Source: Pseudozyma flocculosa PF-1
Lineage: Eukaryota > Basidiomycota > Ustilaginomycetes > Ustilaginales > Ustilaginaceae
Direction of reading: 5' to 3'
Assembly: GCF_000417875.1 (NCBI RefSeq)
Contig: NW_006920878.1
Span: 297,279 to 361,278, forward strand
Length of the DNA: 64,000 nt
The notes beneath the pieces were generated by a model. The model made no database searches, was not told the DNA's origin, and was given only the letters and a program-made list of their open reading frames with translations. Position 1 is the stretch's first letter, and each line of letters opens with the position of its first letter. Position numbers and translations under genes: made by a program. Of the stretch, positions 28,455-41,076 are shown piece after piece.

Positions 28455-31400
28455 TTAGCGGCGAACCCCCGTTCTGCGGCGTGACGGCGGTGACGGCGAC
28501 GGTCTCTTCTTCTGCTCCTTGGCAGCAGGGACGCTGGTCCTAGGCGTTGCGAGGGGTCCGGCCTTCGTGTCTCCCGTCGAGTTTCGAGGTCTGCTAGGTC
28601 GGCGGGCTCGCTTCGGCGCTTCTTCGACGCCGCCATCGTCGCCTTCTGCGCCGTCCTGGTCCTCGTCGACGTCCATCTCTTCTGCCTCGCGCTCCTCTTC
28701 CCGCAAACGCTCGCCCTCGACGACACCTTCCATCTCGCCGACGCCTTCGCTGCCGACAACTTGGTCCAGCACCTCGGTCTCGTCCTGCTGTTGCTTTCGC
28801 GTCTGAACACCGGATACGAGCGAGCCTTGCTCCTCGGGATCGCTCTTGTCAATTCCCTCGCCGCCTCTGCTGGCCGGCTTGAACTTGCCGTCAACGGCAC
28901 GGGAGCGTCGCAGATTCTTGGATCGAGGCGATTCGCGCCTGCTCTGACCTGAGCCGGTGCCAGCATCCGGACCATCGGTGCGAGCACTCGAAACGGCGCG
29001 CTTCTTCCGGCTGCGTGGCTTCGTTCCATCCTGATCGCCCTCGGAGTCGCTGCCTGCGTCGTCATCACTGTTGCCATCCTGGTCGGCCTTTGCAGGCTGG
29101 AATGTTGCGTCGGTGGCGTGCTTGCGGCGGCGACCGCGAACACGCTTCTTTCCCGCCGAGCCCGGCGTCAAGCCTGGCTCCACGAAGTGCGCGCCGTCTG
29201 TCGTGCTTTGCGTGACCAGTTTGGCATTCTCAATGGCGCGAGGTGCGGATTCGTCGCGGTATCCCGATGAGTCGGCTTCGAGGCCTTGGACGTCCACATC
29301 TTCTGCGGCCTGCTCTCGACCAGACTTTCGGTCTGTGAGCTTCGGTGAGCGCTGGCCGTTTGATGACGATGCTGAGCTGGCGGTGCGTGAGCGTCTTGCA
29401 GACCTCGTGGGCGAGGCTAGACTGACCATGGGCTCATCCATCCCGGCGAAAGGGCCCGGGCTCTTGGTCGTAGTGGGCGGGTGAGGATCGCCGTGCTCAC
29501 GGTCAGAATCGGCGCCGGAGGACGACGTAAGTCCGGGGCGTCTCAGCAAGGCTTCTGCTGAGCTCCCAGGTACAACCGCAGCATCTGCAAGCATCTGCAC
29601 GCCGATGATGCGGCTGAGACTGTGTCGTACCTCGAGCGGTAGCTCGTCTGGGTTGAATTCCACCTTGAGCTCGTTTTGTCGATTCGTCGCCTGGCCTACG
29701 TCGCGCGCGCCCTCGTTTTTTGCCACATCGTGCAGGATAGAGCACTGCGGCACGATAAACGTAGGCTGACCGGGGAGGCTGAGGAAACGAAGGCGGTGGA
29801 ATGTGCACCTGTGCGAGCATTGCATGGGGGACGCAGACAAGGGGCGAGTTGTCAGCATCCAGACGAGGGTTGCATTCAGCGCGCCTTTGCTCCGCTGCTA
29901 CGATCAAACATGACGGGTCGCACACGGTACTCACTGCGAACGAGTCGATGGTCCGTGGCTCTCTTCCTCTTCGTCTTCATCCTCGTCTTGGCGGATCTGG
30001 CGCATTGCGAGCCCTTCGCTGCTGTGCTCGGAGGGCTGCCCCTTCGCCTTCTGGTCGTCTGCTTGCGGCCTCTGCTCTGCCTCCACAGCGGCGGCATCTG
30101 AAGTCTGCTCTGACGCGGAGGCTCTGACGAGAGCATCGGAAGGAAGCATGTGCGGGTCGCCTGAACCCGATGCATCGTCGAGAGTGCCGATCCCGCCTGT
30201 CGGATCGAGTCGTCGTTGAGAGCCGCCGGCTGGAAGATTCGGGTCGCCGGGCGAGAGCATACGTAAATCAGACGCTTGATGGGGGAGCGGGTGATGGTGA
30301 CGGTGATGGTGGTGATGGTGCCGGTGCTTGTGCCGAAACATGGAGCTCGGCGGCAGCGCAGAGAACAGCATCCGTTCGCCCGCCGACTGGATCGGATTGA
30401 CGGGCGGCAGCGTCGCAGCGCTGCTGAGCGGGCTAGAGGCAGGGGTGCTGCCGTCAGTCGACCGAAGCAAAAGACGTTGCTCGGTGCGGGACGATGCTTT
30501 CCCTTGAAGCGATGCCGGCTGTTCGGCCATGACGGCAGTAGACGCTGGCGCGAAGTTGGCCTTGTCGTCTGTCATGTCGGGGTTCGCATCTTCATCGGCT
30601 GCCGCCTGTTCTCGAATGGCAGCTCCCGTGGACGGCGCCATGACGACCGATTCGACTAGATCTGGTTGAGCTGGGTGACCATCGACGTTCAAGCTCATAT
30701 CATCGCCGGCTTGATCCTTTGCGAGTCTGCCTTGAGGATCCTCTCTAGGATGCTCTCCCAGTGCCAGCTCGTCGTCGAGGGGTTCCCCAACCTTACCCTG
30801 GATGGCTTCTTCTCGGATGACTTCGACATGGGCGTGTCTTGGCGACGAGAGCTCGTCATGGGCAATTGGCGCGGTGCGAATCTCCTCGCTGGCCGATGCC
30901 TCAACATCTGGATTTCGGACCGGCGGCTCCTCAGGATTGGCCTCGATCTCGGAGGTCTTCATGATGTCGCCCCCTTCGGCCGGCATTCTTGGCAACGGAT
31001 GATCCGCTGCAGTCAACGCCTCGCTGATGACCCCAGAAATGCCTTCTGCGGCCCTTAGCGCGGGCGTCAGATTCCCGCCTGCCTCGATAAGAGTACCGCC
31101 TTCGAGCGGGCTGGTAGGCAGGGGCGCCTCGTCGGCCATGTCGCGTGCAGGTGAGAGCGGAAAGCCAGCGTTCAGACCAGCTGAAGGGACATCGATGGGG
31201 TCAACGCCCGCATTGGACGATGGCGGCGCCAGCAGAGCCTCTTCGTCCACAACCCCCGCATCGTCGACCGGCGCACCCTCTCCGTCGGTCCCGGGGACCG
31301 CGGCGTCGTGCTTCAGAGGGGCAGCGATCTCGGCAGTCGGTTGCGCCGTTGCGCTAGGGACCGCGTCCACTTCAGGTCGTGCTTGTGTAGCTGCGCCTGG

Positions 31401-33530
31401 CTCAGCCTCGACCGGCAAAGGTGGCGTTGTGATGCCCTCAGATACACCGTCGGGCGTCGCTGTGGCACTACCCGGAGGTTGGATGGCGGGTTCGGCGTTG
31501 TCAACGTGGTCGGCACCGTCGAGCAGCTGAGGATCGATGCGGTCGAAGTCGGTCGGCGGCGGAGAAGCAACGGGGCCCAACGTGGAATTCGGCTCCGTAT
31601 GATGACGCAACTCGTCAGGCGCGCCCACGGCTTCCGAGTCTGTCGTCGAGCTGTGAAGAAGGGTGGATGCAGAGACGAAGCCAGAGTAGCGGCTCGAATT
31701 CAATGATGGTGCCCCGCCCACGACGGGGGCAATGTCGCCGGCGATGTTGTGGCGCTGAAGATGATCCGGTGAATTTGCGCGCGCGCTCTGCATTTCGTCT
31801 TCGTCGATAGCGGACTCGTCGTCGCTGTCGCAGCCCATGCCGTCGTCGTCGTGGTAGCCTTGGCTGTAGCCCATGCCGTCGTCGTCCACATCTTCCGCCA
31901 TAAGATCCTCGTCCGAGTCGTAATGGTGTGAGGGCGTGGTGAGGCCCATTGCGTGGCTAGCATCATTGTCCCCTCGCTCGATTGATGTTTCGCGCGACGT
32001 ACTTGCCGACGTTTGGTCCTCGTCGTCCATGGCCGCGTCGCTTTCGTCGTCGTCCGAGTCCAAGACAACGATTGCCCTGTCGACGTCTGCACCTTGTCCT
32101 GGCTGCGCAAGGTGGCGGACATCTGCGTGGGCGGCGGCAGCGCCGTCAACGTCTTCCCCGCTCTCGCCAGCACTGTCGAGATCGCCATCTCCATCGACGC
32201 CGGCGTTGTCAACGTCGTCGTCATCGATGTCGCCAACGCCATCGCTGTCGCCAAGGACGTCGAAGTCCTCATAGTCGTCACCGTTGGCGTCGATATCGTC
32301 ACCTGAGTCCACTGCCATCCTCTGGGAACCCTCGTCGTCCTCAATGCCCCTCTCATCGTCATCGTGGATCTGGCGTTCGATATCGTGCTTTTCATCGTCA
32401 GCGAAGTCCTGGCGCTTGCCGGGAAGGGTCGCATTGTCTGCTTCAGTCGCGTTGGACCACTCCTCGGTCTGGAGCGCGTCACCGTTTCCGCTGTCCAGCG
32501 ACCCGCTCGCGCTTCCGGGACGGAGCTCTTGGATCAACGGCGTGCTCGTCAACCCATCGCTGTCAGCGCCGCGCTCCCGGCAGTCAGTCTGACCGACAAG
32601 GGTGCCCATCAGGACCGAGGGACTGCCACCACCAGCGCCTTCGGTTTGCTGCTGGGCCAGGCGAGCGCGATGTTCGAGGATGCCCTGAAGGTCAAAGGTG
32701 CCGTCCGTAGACCTGTGGCCCTCGAAAAGCGCAGATGGGCCGGCGGGTGCCTCGTCTTGCAAGGGCTCTGCCTTGTCGAAGAAGTCGGAAAAATCGATCT
32801 TCTCGCCATCGCCCGCCTCGAGGCCGCCTGCGGAGAAGAGCTCCTTGATCGAGTCGGCCGTCATGTGCACGTGCTGCGACACTGCTTCGGCGCGGGCGGC
32901 TTCCGCCGGGGTACCTTGGCCAGTTTCAACAGGTGCTGCCGAGTCTGCTGCTGGGGGAACAATGTCGGCCTCGGCTGCCGCAACCGCTCGACGCTTTTCG
33001 AAGTCTTCCTGCGCCCTCTTTGCCCATTCCCGGGCGGTCATAGTCGGGGGCGCCATCGGCGAGGTTCCGGAGGTCCCGAAGGAACTGCCAGCCGAGGAAG
33101 GCGAGGCCTCTTTCAGTGAGCAGGCGCTGCGATCGGCCTTGCGAAGCATCGCAGGCTGCTGAAGTACAGGTACCTCTCTGTTCGATGTCGGGCGACGTGG
33201 CCCTGATGAGGATGGGCGGGATGCAAGGGCATGGCGAATCCTACCGCAGAGGCCCAAGACCCACTCGGCCGCATCGAAGTCGTCGTAGGCGGAGCGGCGA
33301 GTGCCCAGGACCCGTGCCCTTGCCGTTCTAGTCGCGTCGCTGATCGCGGCCGTGGGATACGGGCCGCTCCTCACTGACGCCGCCGCGCCAGGTGCAGACA
33401 GCCGTTGTCTTGCGGGCGTTGCAGAAAGACGCCCCTCAGAAGCCGATGGCGACTCCGAGGCAACATAAATGGGCCGAGACCGGCCGCTGCTGGCGCGATG
33501 CGCCTTGGCTTCGCTCGAATTGCCGAGCAT
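28455..33530 (-). CDS. Large acidic low-complexity protein, two exons, function unknown
   Basis: Two long frames join in phase: exon 1 33530-29935, intron 29934-29809 (GTGAGT...CACAG), exon 2 29808-28455, 1649 residues. I recognise no catalytic domain. The N-terminal third is Ser/Arg/Ala-rich with a short charged helix (AREWAKRAQEDFEKRRA). The middle has very acidic Asp runs (DYEDFDVLGDSDGVGDIDDD and similar). A His-rich KHRHHHHHHRHHH lies near the exon 1 end. Right after the intron is the only compact, hydrophobic segment (RLRFLSLPGQPTFIVPQCSILHDV). The C-terminus alternates basic and acidic stretches with two similar motifs, DATFQPAKA and DGKFKPASR. Composition suggests a nuclear, chromatin- or pore-associated protein, but this is inference. 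An upstream exon cannot be excluded. Confidence 0.7.
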
Positions 33531-36137
33531 TGCGCCGTGGGCGATCTTGTACGTACGATGGAGCGTCTGTCTAGATCAGGCTCGTGGGTGCTTGTCGAGC
33601 TCGCTAGGGGCCGGCCGGAGAGAGAGATCCGCTTCACGGTGGATGGGCCGCCGGGGCTTGCCGACCCTTCGGCAGTGCCGATGGACGCACTTCGGGAACG
33701 CCGATGGGTACTTTGACGCTTCGAAGAGGGATCGCTCTGTTGCTATCACTGCAGGGAGGAGCAGTCGCACTGGTATCGATCGCGAAAGGGGGAGATCTTG
33801 GGATGGCGGGAGGGACGCGAGGCGGCAAGGTGTGATGTGCTCTCTTATGTACTTGCTGGTCGCGGCGGTCGGGCAGAGAGAGGAGGGGGCTGATGGGGTG
33901 GTGGATGGATAACCTTTGGCTCAAGAAGTGGCACAGAGTGCAACCATGGAGCAGCGCAGGCCAGGCTGGCCTGCCTCACGCCGATATGGCTGAACGCTCC
34001 GAGATCCGGCTTCCGACGTTCGACTCCGGTTGCCCTCCACAATCGCTCCTAACCTGATCCTGGAAGACAGAGTCGCGGACATCAACGAGCAGGAGATGGA
34101 GACGCTTGACCATGCACAGCGAACATCGCCGACGACCGTGCGTATGGAGCCGTCCCAGAGGGTCCGCACTGCGTAAGTCGACCTTCAGCGCCACGAAAGC
34201 CATGTGCGGGCTCGCCACAGCAACGGGGACCAACGACAGCACCATGTCCGGGCTTGCTCTACACTTCGTTCGCCTCGCCGCGGCAACCACTCGTGTTCTG
34301 GTGAACTTCACAAGGCGCCGAGGCTTCAGATTCCGAATACTGGTGAGAGAGTAGGACAGAATGATCAGTCTGATGGGCTCCCGATGAGGGTCTACATCGA
34401 CAGGCTGTGATGGGCCCAAAGGCGGGTCCTTGATCGAGAGACGCGGTGCCGGCCTGCCCCGCAACAACGAGTCAGTCATCTAGGACTGTTTCGATGTGCT
34501 CCATGCCCTAATGGGCACACAGACTCTGCCATTCTGCGTACCAATGACACACAGGAAACACGCAGGCGGAAGGAGCCGAGACGTCAGCGGCCACCCGGCT
34601 GCCCGACGCAAGGAAGAGCGGTCGAGATCGTTGAAGGGCGTGGATCCGGTTTCCACCAGGCTCGATCTGTTGAGATCATCCCGTGCCGTCGAGCGGAATA
34701 CACCCGAATACGGCAGCAAGGAGGCGATAGAGGACTATGCTTTGGCGTCTCCGCAGCTGTAACAAACGCCGCATGAACGACGCCGCAAGAGGGCCGATCG
34801 ACTTGGACCTTTGTTTTCGTCAACTGCAGCCGACACGCTGGCTTGAAAGAGGACCGCTTTCGTCCTCTGCTGCTCTGTCCGCATCGCTCGACACTTGAGG
34901 CAGTCGCGGGCGGACGGCCTGGCAGCAGCACGGGGGGCTGGGCGCTTGCCTTTCAATTGGCACTCGTGTGACTACGCCCGCTCGGCCAAGCTCCTTGAGG
35001 TCGGGTGGCGACGTCGGGCCGAGGCTGTGCGGAACTGGCTCCGCACACAGACAAGAGGCGAGTCTTTAGGGCAGGTCCAGCCGCGGTCGTTCGGCTTGTG
35101 GTGTGCGCTTGTACTACTTCGCCTCAGAGGATACTCAACACCGTCTAGGCGATATCGGATTCGGCGCCGGCCGACGCCTGGCCGCCTTTCATCTTGCTGG
35201 CCGGATGGCCTCCAACGGCCTTGGCGAGGAGAGATCGCGCTTCATGCAGCGGGGCTGGGAGCAGTCCGCCGTTCGACGGATAGTTCCCACTAGCTGAGCA
35301 GTTGAGACATGACTGGCAGCACTGTTCGACACACGCGGATCCCCCCGTCTGCCCTCGTACAAAATCACGCCGCTCTGCTTCTCCGGACAATTTTTGCAGG
35401 CAAGGCACATCGACACGAGTCGTGAAGCCGGACAAGAGCCGCCGGCATCGTTCCGGCACTCCTCTCTAGTGCTTGCTCTCCGAGAAGCTGCTGGCCAGCT
35501 TCTCAGCCGAACAATTGCCGGATGATTTGGGCATGGCTGCAACCCGATGCGAGCCCGCGACCTGTCTTGGGCTTGGCCAAGGCGTCGCCAGGGGGGGCAA
35601 GAGTGCCTCGAACTTCTGGGGTGCAGTCCGGCAATCAGCTCGCTTGGTCCATCGATCGATGGCCTAGTCGTTGGAACTGCACCGTCGCCTTGTTCCATCA
35701 CACGCTGCGGGACCGGGCCGTGTGAGGGCGAGGCAAAGCGAGGGTAAGACCCAATCTCGTCCCCTCGCCTGGTGCCCATGCCAGGGGCCTGGCCAATCTC
35801 TCGCTCGAGGTCAAAAGCAAGCCCGATGCTGCTTGATGATCTCGTCCCTCCCTTCACCTTACAGCCACCGCCATCGCCCTCCATTCATCTTGCACGAGCT
35901 CTTACCACCAGCCAGTCTCTTCGTCACCTCCTCGACTCGGCCTCTTCGGACTTCGCCCAACGCTGCGAGACGGCCCTCAGTCGATCGCAGCGGACATGCA
36001 CTGCCCTCGTGTTTGCGCCTCGATCTCGAACCGCACTGAGCCCTTTCGCAGCCCCTCCGTTGATGCGACTAGCCTGGACGGCTCCTGAGGTGCCATCGAC
36101 GTGCGGCAACTGCCACTTGGTCGCCACGGACGCCAAA
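33531..36137. other. 2.6-kb spacer between divergent genes
   Basis: No gene supported. Short frames exist on both strands (for example minus 35884-35189) but have no domain, biased composition or splice support. Part of 35772-36137 could be 5' coding sequence or leader of the zinc-finger gene, because its frame is open there. Long promoters are common for fungal transcription-factor genes. Confidence 0.5.
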
Positions 36138-38511
36138 ATGTCCGACGACCCGCTCGCCATGGCCGACGTGGCACAGGAGCCACGCAGAGATCCGCGTCAC
36201 TCCGCGCCGCTCTCGTTTGGTCCGACCGAACAGCGGACGACAGTGATGAACGCGACGAGTCTAGATGGCCACAGCAATCTCGACCACTGTCATCACCGCC
36301 GCAGCGAAAGCAGCTTGCATCCGCTGCAAAACGGCGTCCTGGTACAGCCCTGGCAGCCAGACGAACGATCCGCCTGCAACACTTCGCTGGCTGGGATTCC
36401 TCCATCAATCGATCCGCCGGACGGGGCCATGTGGAACGCTCCAGGCCAAGCGACACAATGCAGCATCCCGACGCCTCGATTTGATTCGGCAGGGCAAGCC
36501 ATTAGGGGCAACGACGCCGAAATGCCAGACGCCACCGGTCATGGCTCGCCTCGTCCTGTCCTCGGCAGCGCCGTCGGCGGTGAGTCCAGACTTACCTGCC
36601 TCTTAGCGCTTCCGAGGTCAGACCAAAGCGCGCCGCTGATCCGATGGAGATCTTCACCTCACGTTCGCTGTGTAAGCAGATCAGTGCCTTCCTGTGCCTC
36701 GAGCTGACTGGGTAGGTACTGAGTAGTCGCGATCGAGCACACCTACTGGCAGCAGGGGGAATAGACATAGCGCGACGACAGCCAGCACGTTGACCCGAGC
36801 ACATCGCCGACCGACCCCCTTGTGCCGTTCCCACAGGTCAGAAGTCGGGTCACCGTGGTTCCAGGAGCAGAAGAGATGAGATCTCCTTCGGCTGGTCTCG
36901 CTTCGATTCCCCTTACGCAGTGGAACCGTGGCGCGGATGGAGTCGACCCTCTCAGGCATTGCGTCTCTACGACGGTGCCGTTGCCGACGCTACCTCGAGG
37001 GGCTCGCGGAAGCGCTTGGGGCTCTGACGCGCAGCTCTCGGGGCCCTCGCTCGGCTTTGCCCACGACACGCCGTACGCACCCGATGTCTGCTCTCAGCCA
37101 GCGCTGACCCAACCCCAAACTGGCACAAGCAGCGCTGGGATGCCGTTCAGGATCGAGGCAAGCTATACATACCACGACCATCAGCACCAACCCTGGTCAA
37201 GTTTTTGGCCCTCGGCTGCAGCGAGCGAGTCGCCAGATTCCCACTCGACCAACTTCTGGACAGCAGCTTCGACCGCTGCCTCGCTCCCGACCCAAGCGCA
37301 CACTTGGGCCGCCCTGCGCCCAGCCCTCCGAGGGAACGAGATCTTACCAGCAGCAGAGATGCCAAGTCAGCGCCCTGCGGACCAGCTTGACTTGCTCAAC
37401 GTCAACTCAGGGTGGCAGCAATCTCCCATGTACGGACTGCACCGCTTTGGAGACGGCCTCGCCCCGGCGCGTTCCGCGTCCTATACCTTTCCTGCAGCCC
37501 CTGGGTCAGAAGGGATGCCTGCGATGAAGCAGGGTAAGTCTCCGATGGGATCCGGTTGCGCAGCGGATTGCGAGTCCGACCAATCTTGCCTCAGTGTCGG
37601 ACAGATCGTTGATGCAGTCGTGAGTGCTAACGTGCTTGACCACCGGGCGTCTTTGTAGAGACGTCCTGGACTTTTCTGCCAACCATGAGAGCTGCGCATA
37701 CCCGGACCGACCAGTCAGCCTTGAGCCTCACCCACGCTGCTGCCGTCGAGCGTCCGATCTCGATGGAACGTAGCCCTTCAGACACGACCGAGCATGCGTC
37801 AAGGGCGGCGTTGGGCTTGCTGACCGGCAGCCTCGGTGGCTACCGGCCGGAACTTGCGCAACGTCCGAGGAGGGGCGACACCGCGCCACCAACGTGTGCG
37901 GGAGCACCGGCAACAACGTCGACGTCGTTACGTCGTGCCGAGTCGGCGACGCTACGACTCGAAGTTCTCGAGCAGAATGGCAAGCGCCGCACATGGTACC
38001 GCGGTTCGAATGGCCAGTTTGCTTCGGGTAGCCGCCCAACGCCTCTCAATGAGCTTGATGGATCATCTGCCGGAGCGGCGTCCGGTCGTGGCGGCGCCGG
38101 TCGCGAAGGACCGACTCAGCCGCTTCGACGCATTCGCAAGCGGCGCAAGGGTGACGAGATCGACCGCAAGTACATCTGCGACTTTGCGGGATGCGACAAG
38201 GCGTATGGAACGCTCAACCGTAGGTGCCGGGCCCGTCGCCGCCTCGTCGCCGCCTCGATCCCGCCTTGACCTGGGTCGGCGTCATGATCCAGTCCAGCAG
38301 CTGACGTGACGCCTTCGCCATGTATCCCTCTCACCTCGCTGCCCGACCCCACGTCTTCGTGACAGACCTAAACACGCATCGACTCGCAAATGACCATGGC
38401 CCTCGGCTCAACGCCGCAGGTAGGTGGCTCAGCCCCTCTCAAGATCAAGATCCGCGCAAGGCTCCCAAAGAAGCAGGACGTCAGGACCCTTCTGACCTCG
38501 GGGCTGTCTGA
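36138..38511 (+). CDS. C2H2 zinc-finger transcription factor with Con7-like finger, multi-exon (model partly resolved)
   Basis: Probable sequence-specific regulator. Exon C (37659-38219) and exon D (from 38366) join in phase to give YICDFAGCDKAYGTLNHLNTH, the finger typical of fungal Con7-type factors, which control development and morphogenesis in ascomycetes (family knowledge). A basic stretch (RRIRKRRKGDE) precedes it and may be a nuclear signal. Exon B ends at 37533 and joins exon C in phase. Exon A (ending 36579 at GTGAGT) has matching Ser/Pro/Gln-rich composition, but its phase does not fit the obvious acceptor before 36837, so a small exon or other site is missing. The start is set at ATG 36138 (MSDDPLAMADV); an earlier ATG at 35772 is possible. 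The end is uncertain: a donor-like GTAGGT at about 38420 may begin another intron. Confidence 0.6.
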
Positions 38512-39027
38512 TCCCCTCGTCCAGCGTATCGGGCGTTGGGCAATCTTCGCACCGCGCAGTGAGATCACCTCTCGAGCGGCATGCAGACCAGAGAGTCCAT
38601 GGCGGTGACGACGCGGACAGATCGCTCGGCCCAGAGACAGCAGCGTTGGCCGGATGCTTGCAGAGATTTTGCGTCCTAGGATCGGCCGGACACAGGCGAG
38701 AACCAGCGGGCTTCCTCCTGTGCCATCGTCAGGTTGGAGCCGCGTGGCGGGGCTTGCGGCTAAGGGCGAACACGGCAGAGCGACGCTACGCGAGAACGAG
38801 CGGCGTCCTGGCCCTCCGTGGGGCGCAGCACCGTCACACTGCGAGGGCTCATCAGGGAGACAGTTGCGATGTGATGCCATTGGTCAACATGTTGGCGGGA
38901 TGAGGTGCGCTATGGTGGTCAGGCTTACAAGTACAAGCGAGCTCGATGGTTTAATTGTGATGGTGGTCAGAATAGGTCATTGACCGAGCGTGGGACTAGC
39001 GACGACACCAGCGGTGCCAAGACCGCT
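38512..39027. other. Convergent spacer
   Basis: About 500 bases between the zinc-finger gene and ESS2 3' ends. No gene seen; further coding exons of the zinc-finger gene are possible at its left end. Confidence 0.4.
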
Positions 39028-41076
39028 CTATGGGGCATCCGCTGGTTGCCTTGCGCGGTGCGGAACCGGGCTGGGCGTCGGCTCCCAGCCTTGCCTGCGG
39101 AATCGATCCAGACGAGCCGTCTCGTCTCTCGCTTCCCCTTTCCTGGTGGCTCTCTCTTTAGCCGAACCGATGGCGACGGCGGCGCTCGTGTTCCGCTTGG
39201 ATGGCAGGTTGCCGCGGGCAATCGGAGTGCGCGAGGTGAGGTCGAGCAGTCTCTTTGCCGCGGGCGTCAGATCTTCCCTCCTCTTTTTGGCCGAGCTCGG
39301 AGTCGCACCACGCGACGAGAGCGCGTTGCCGCCGGGGACGCTGCGGCCACTACTGTGGGCTGTGCTAGTCGCCGGACCCAGATACCTCGCCACTCCATAC
39401 GGCGTCTCCGCACCCTGCCTCGATGACGACGACGCCTTGCTTTTGAGCGACTTGGAAGCGGAACCAGCCAGGCGATGCGCAATCTCCTCTCGGTGTCTTG
39501 TGGGCGGTAGACAGAATGAGGGCCGAGACGGGCCGGCATCGACCTGAGAGAAAGGCAAGCTGGATCCTCGCAATCTTGGGAGTCTTTTGCCCCTGTCGAC
39601 CTCGTCGTCAAGCGGCGCTTCGGACACGGGCGTCCGATAGGGGCTGACGAAGCCGTAGCCAGCCACTCGCGGCGTTTCGATGGCCGGATCGGCCTTCACG
39701 CCGCTGGCGACGGACGATGCGATCAGACTGCCGCGTATCGCCGCATCGACAGTGCTGCGTGAAGGTGTGCCTGGCACGACGCTCGCGCCGTCCTCCTGCA
39801 GCACGTCATCGTCAAACGTGGAGAAGTCGGTGCGCCGAAAGTTGACCGACGGACCCGCCGGCATAGCCTTGCCGAGATTGTCTTGAAGCGAGCCGAGGCC
39901 TTGGCGAAGGGACGGAGGTGCTGAGCTTGACGGGACAAGAGAGCTGTTCCGGCTGCGGGACGTCGAAATGTCGGCGTCGGGCGGGTACATGAGTGCGTTG
40001 CGCACCTTGAAAGGCCACAGCGGAACGGCCAAGTCGCCTCTGCTGGAAGAGCCAGATTCCAGTGCTGCCCCTTGTCTTGCGACGCCCCGTGCGCGAGACT
40101 CGTCGTCATCCTTGCCATCAGCGCCCTCTTCTGAGCCAGCAGCCTTGTCGACCGCGATCCCGGTGATGAGCAGGCGCTCCTCTGCCCCTATGCCCTTGCC
40201 CGACTCGACGGCAGCAGCGACCGCGAGCCTCTTGCCCTGAACCGCCTCCTGCTGAGCGCTCTCGACGGCCTTGCGCTTCTTGTCATTGGCCCTCTTCGCG
40301 GACTCGTAGGCCCAGGAGAATCGCTCTTTGCGAAGCTGATTTGTCCGATCCATGATCTGGGCAAAGGACGCGTTGTCCTCAGACGTGTACGCGGTCTGAA
40401 AGGCGTCCAGCGAGAGAGAGAGGTCCGGCGTGAAGCCGGATGGCTCCTCGTCGTCGCCACCGTCGTCGAAAGCGGCATTATTGGCGTTGTCAGGGGAGCG
40501 AAGGTCGGCCGTCGTCAGGTCGCCACGAGCCGATTTTTGTGCTGCGGGAGTACCTTCCCAGCCCTGAACTCCTATGCTTGCGTGAAGAGGCGTCTCCCCT
40601 GCATGCTGAGGGTGGCGACAAGTCGTATCTCCTGCCCGGCTTGTGATGGGGGTACCTGATGGTCTTTCTGCGTTTTCCCGGCGCTGCGGTGCTCGTGTCG
40701 AGGAGGAGCCACCTGCCCCTTCGGCATCATCGATGGCGATGAGCTTCCTGAGGGCGCTGTTGATCTCGAGGGCATCTCCGCCTTCTAGCGCGGTGAGATA
40801 GTGGTTCTCTGCACGCAGGCGGTCTAGGTGCGGGAAGAAGTCGCGCTTGATGATGTCTGAGAGGGACGAGGTGTATTCGGCCTCGGTGAGGATCCTTTGC
40901 TGGCGAAGCGAGATCTCGCCCGGGCGCAGCGGGATCAGGGCTTTCGAGGCGAGAGGCGCAGTGGTCGAGGGGAAAGATGAGGATGGCGATGGCGATGACG
41001 ATGACGAGAGGGATGAATCGCGGGGTGCGAGGCGGAGGGCCACCGCGGCCGAGCGGGGCGTTAGCTCGGGGGTCAT
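39028..41076 (-). CDS. ESS2/DGCR14 (Es2) family spliceosome-associated protein
   Basis: Nuclear protein of the spliceosomal C complex (family knowledge). The 682-residue single-exon product shows the family blocks in order: LTEAEYTSSLSDIIKRDFFPHLDRLRAENHYLTALE near residues 50-90; LSLDAFQTAYTSEDNASFAQIM with the following WAYE segment; the LWPFKVRNALMYPPDA block; and a C-terminal LTPAAKRLLDLTSRT block. Long disordered Ser/Gly/Glu stretches separate them, making it longer than the 450-500 residues of animals. A non-ATG frame extends 13 codons further up; I chose ATG 41076 (MTPELTPRSAAV). It is divergent with fumarase. Confidence 0.88.
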   Translation of the reverse strand: MTPELTPRSAAVALRLAPRDSSLSSSSSPSPSSSFPSTTAPLASKALIPLRPGEISLRQQRILTEAEYTSSLSDIIKRDFFPHLDRLRAENHYLTALEGGDALEINSALRKLIAIDDAEGAGGSSSTRAPQRRENAERPSGTPITSRAGDTTCRHPQHAGETPLHASIGVQGWEGTPAAQKSARGDLTTADLRSPDNANNAAFDDGGDDEEPSGFTPDLSLSLDAFQTAYTSEDNASFAQIMDRTNQLRKERFSWAYESAKRANDKKRKAVESAQQEAVQGKRLAVAAAVESGKGIGAEERLLITGIAVDKAAGSEEGADGKDDDESRARGVARQGAALESGSSSRGDLAVPLWPFKVRNALMYPPDADISTSRSRNSSLVPSSSAPPSLRQGLGSLQDNLGKAMPAGPSVNFRRTDFSTFDDDVLQEDGASVVPGTPSRSTVDAAIRGSLIASSVASGVKADPAIETPRVAGYGFVSPYRTPVSEAPLDDEVDRGKRLPRLRGSSLPFSQVDAGPSRPSFCLPPTRHREEIAHRLAGSASKSLKSKASSSSRQGAETPYGVARYLGPATSTAHSSGRSVPGGNALSSRGATPSSAKKRREDLTPAAKRLLDLTSRTPIARGNLPSKRNTSAAVAIGSAKERATRKGEARDETARLDRFRRQGWEPTPSPVPHRARQPADAP

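Noticed and set aside
35189..35884. 231-codon minus-strand frame in the long spacer
   Set aside because: No recognisable domain, no splice partners, and its composition is like non-coding GC-rich DNA.
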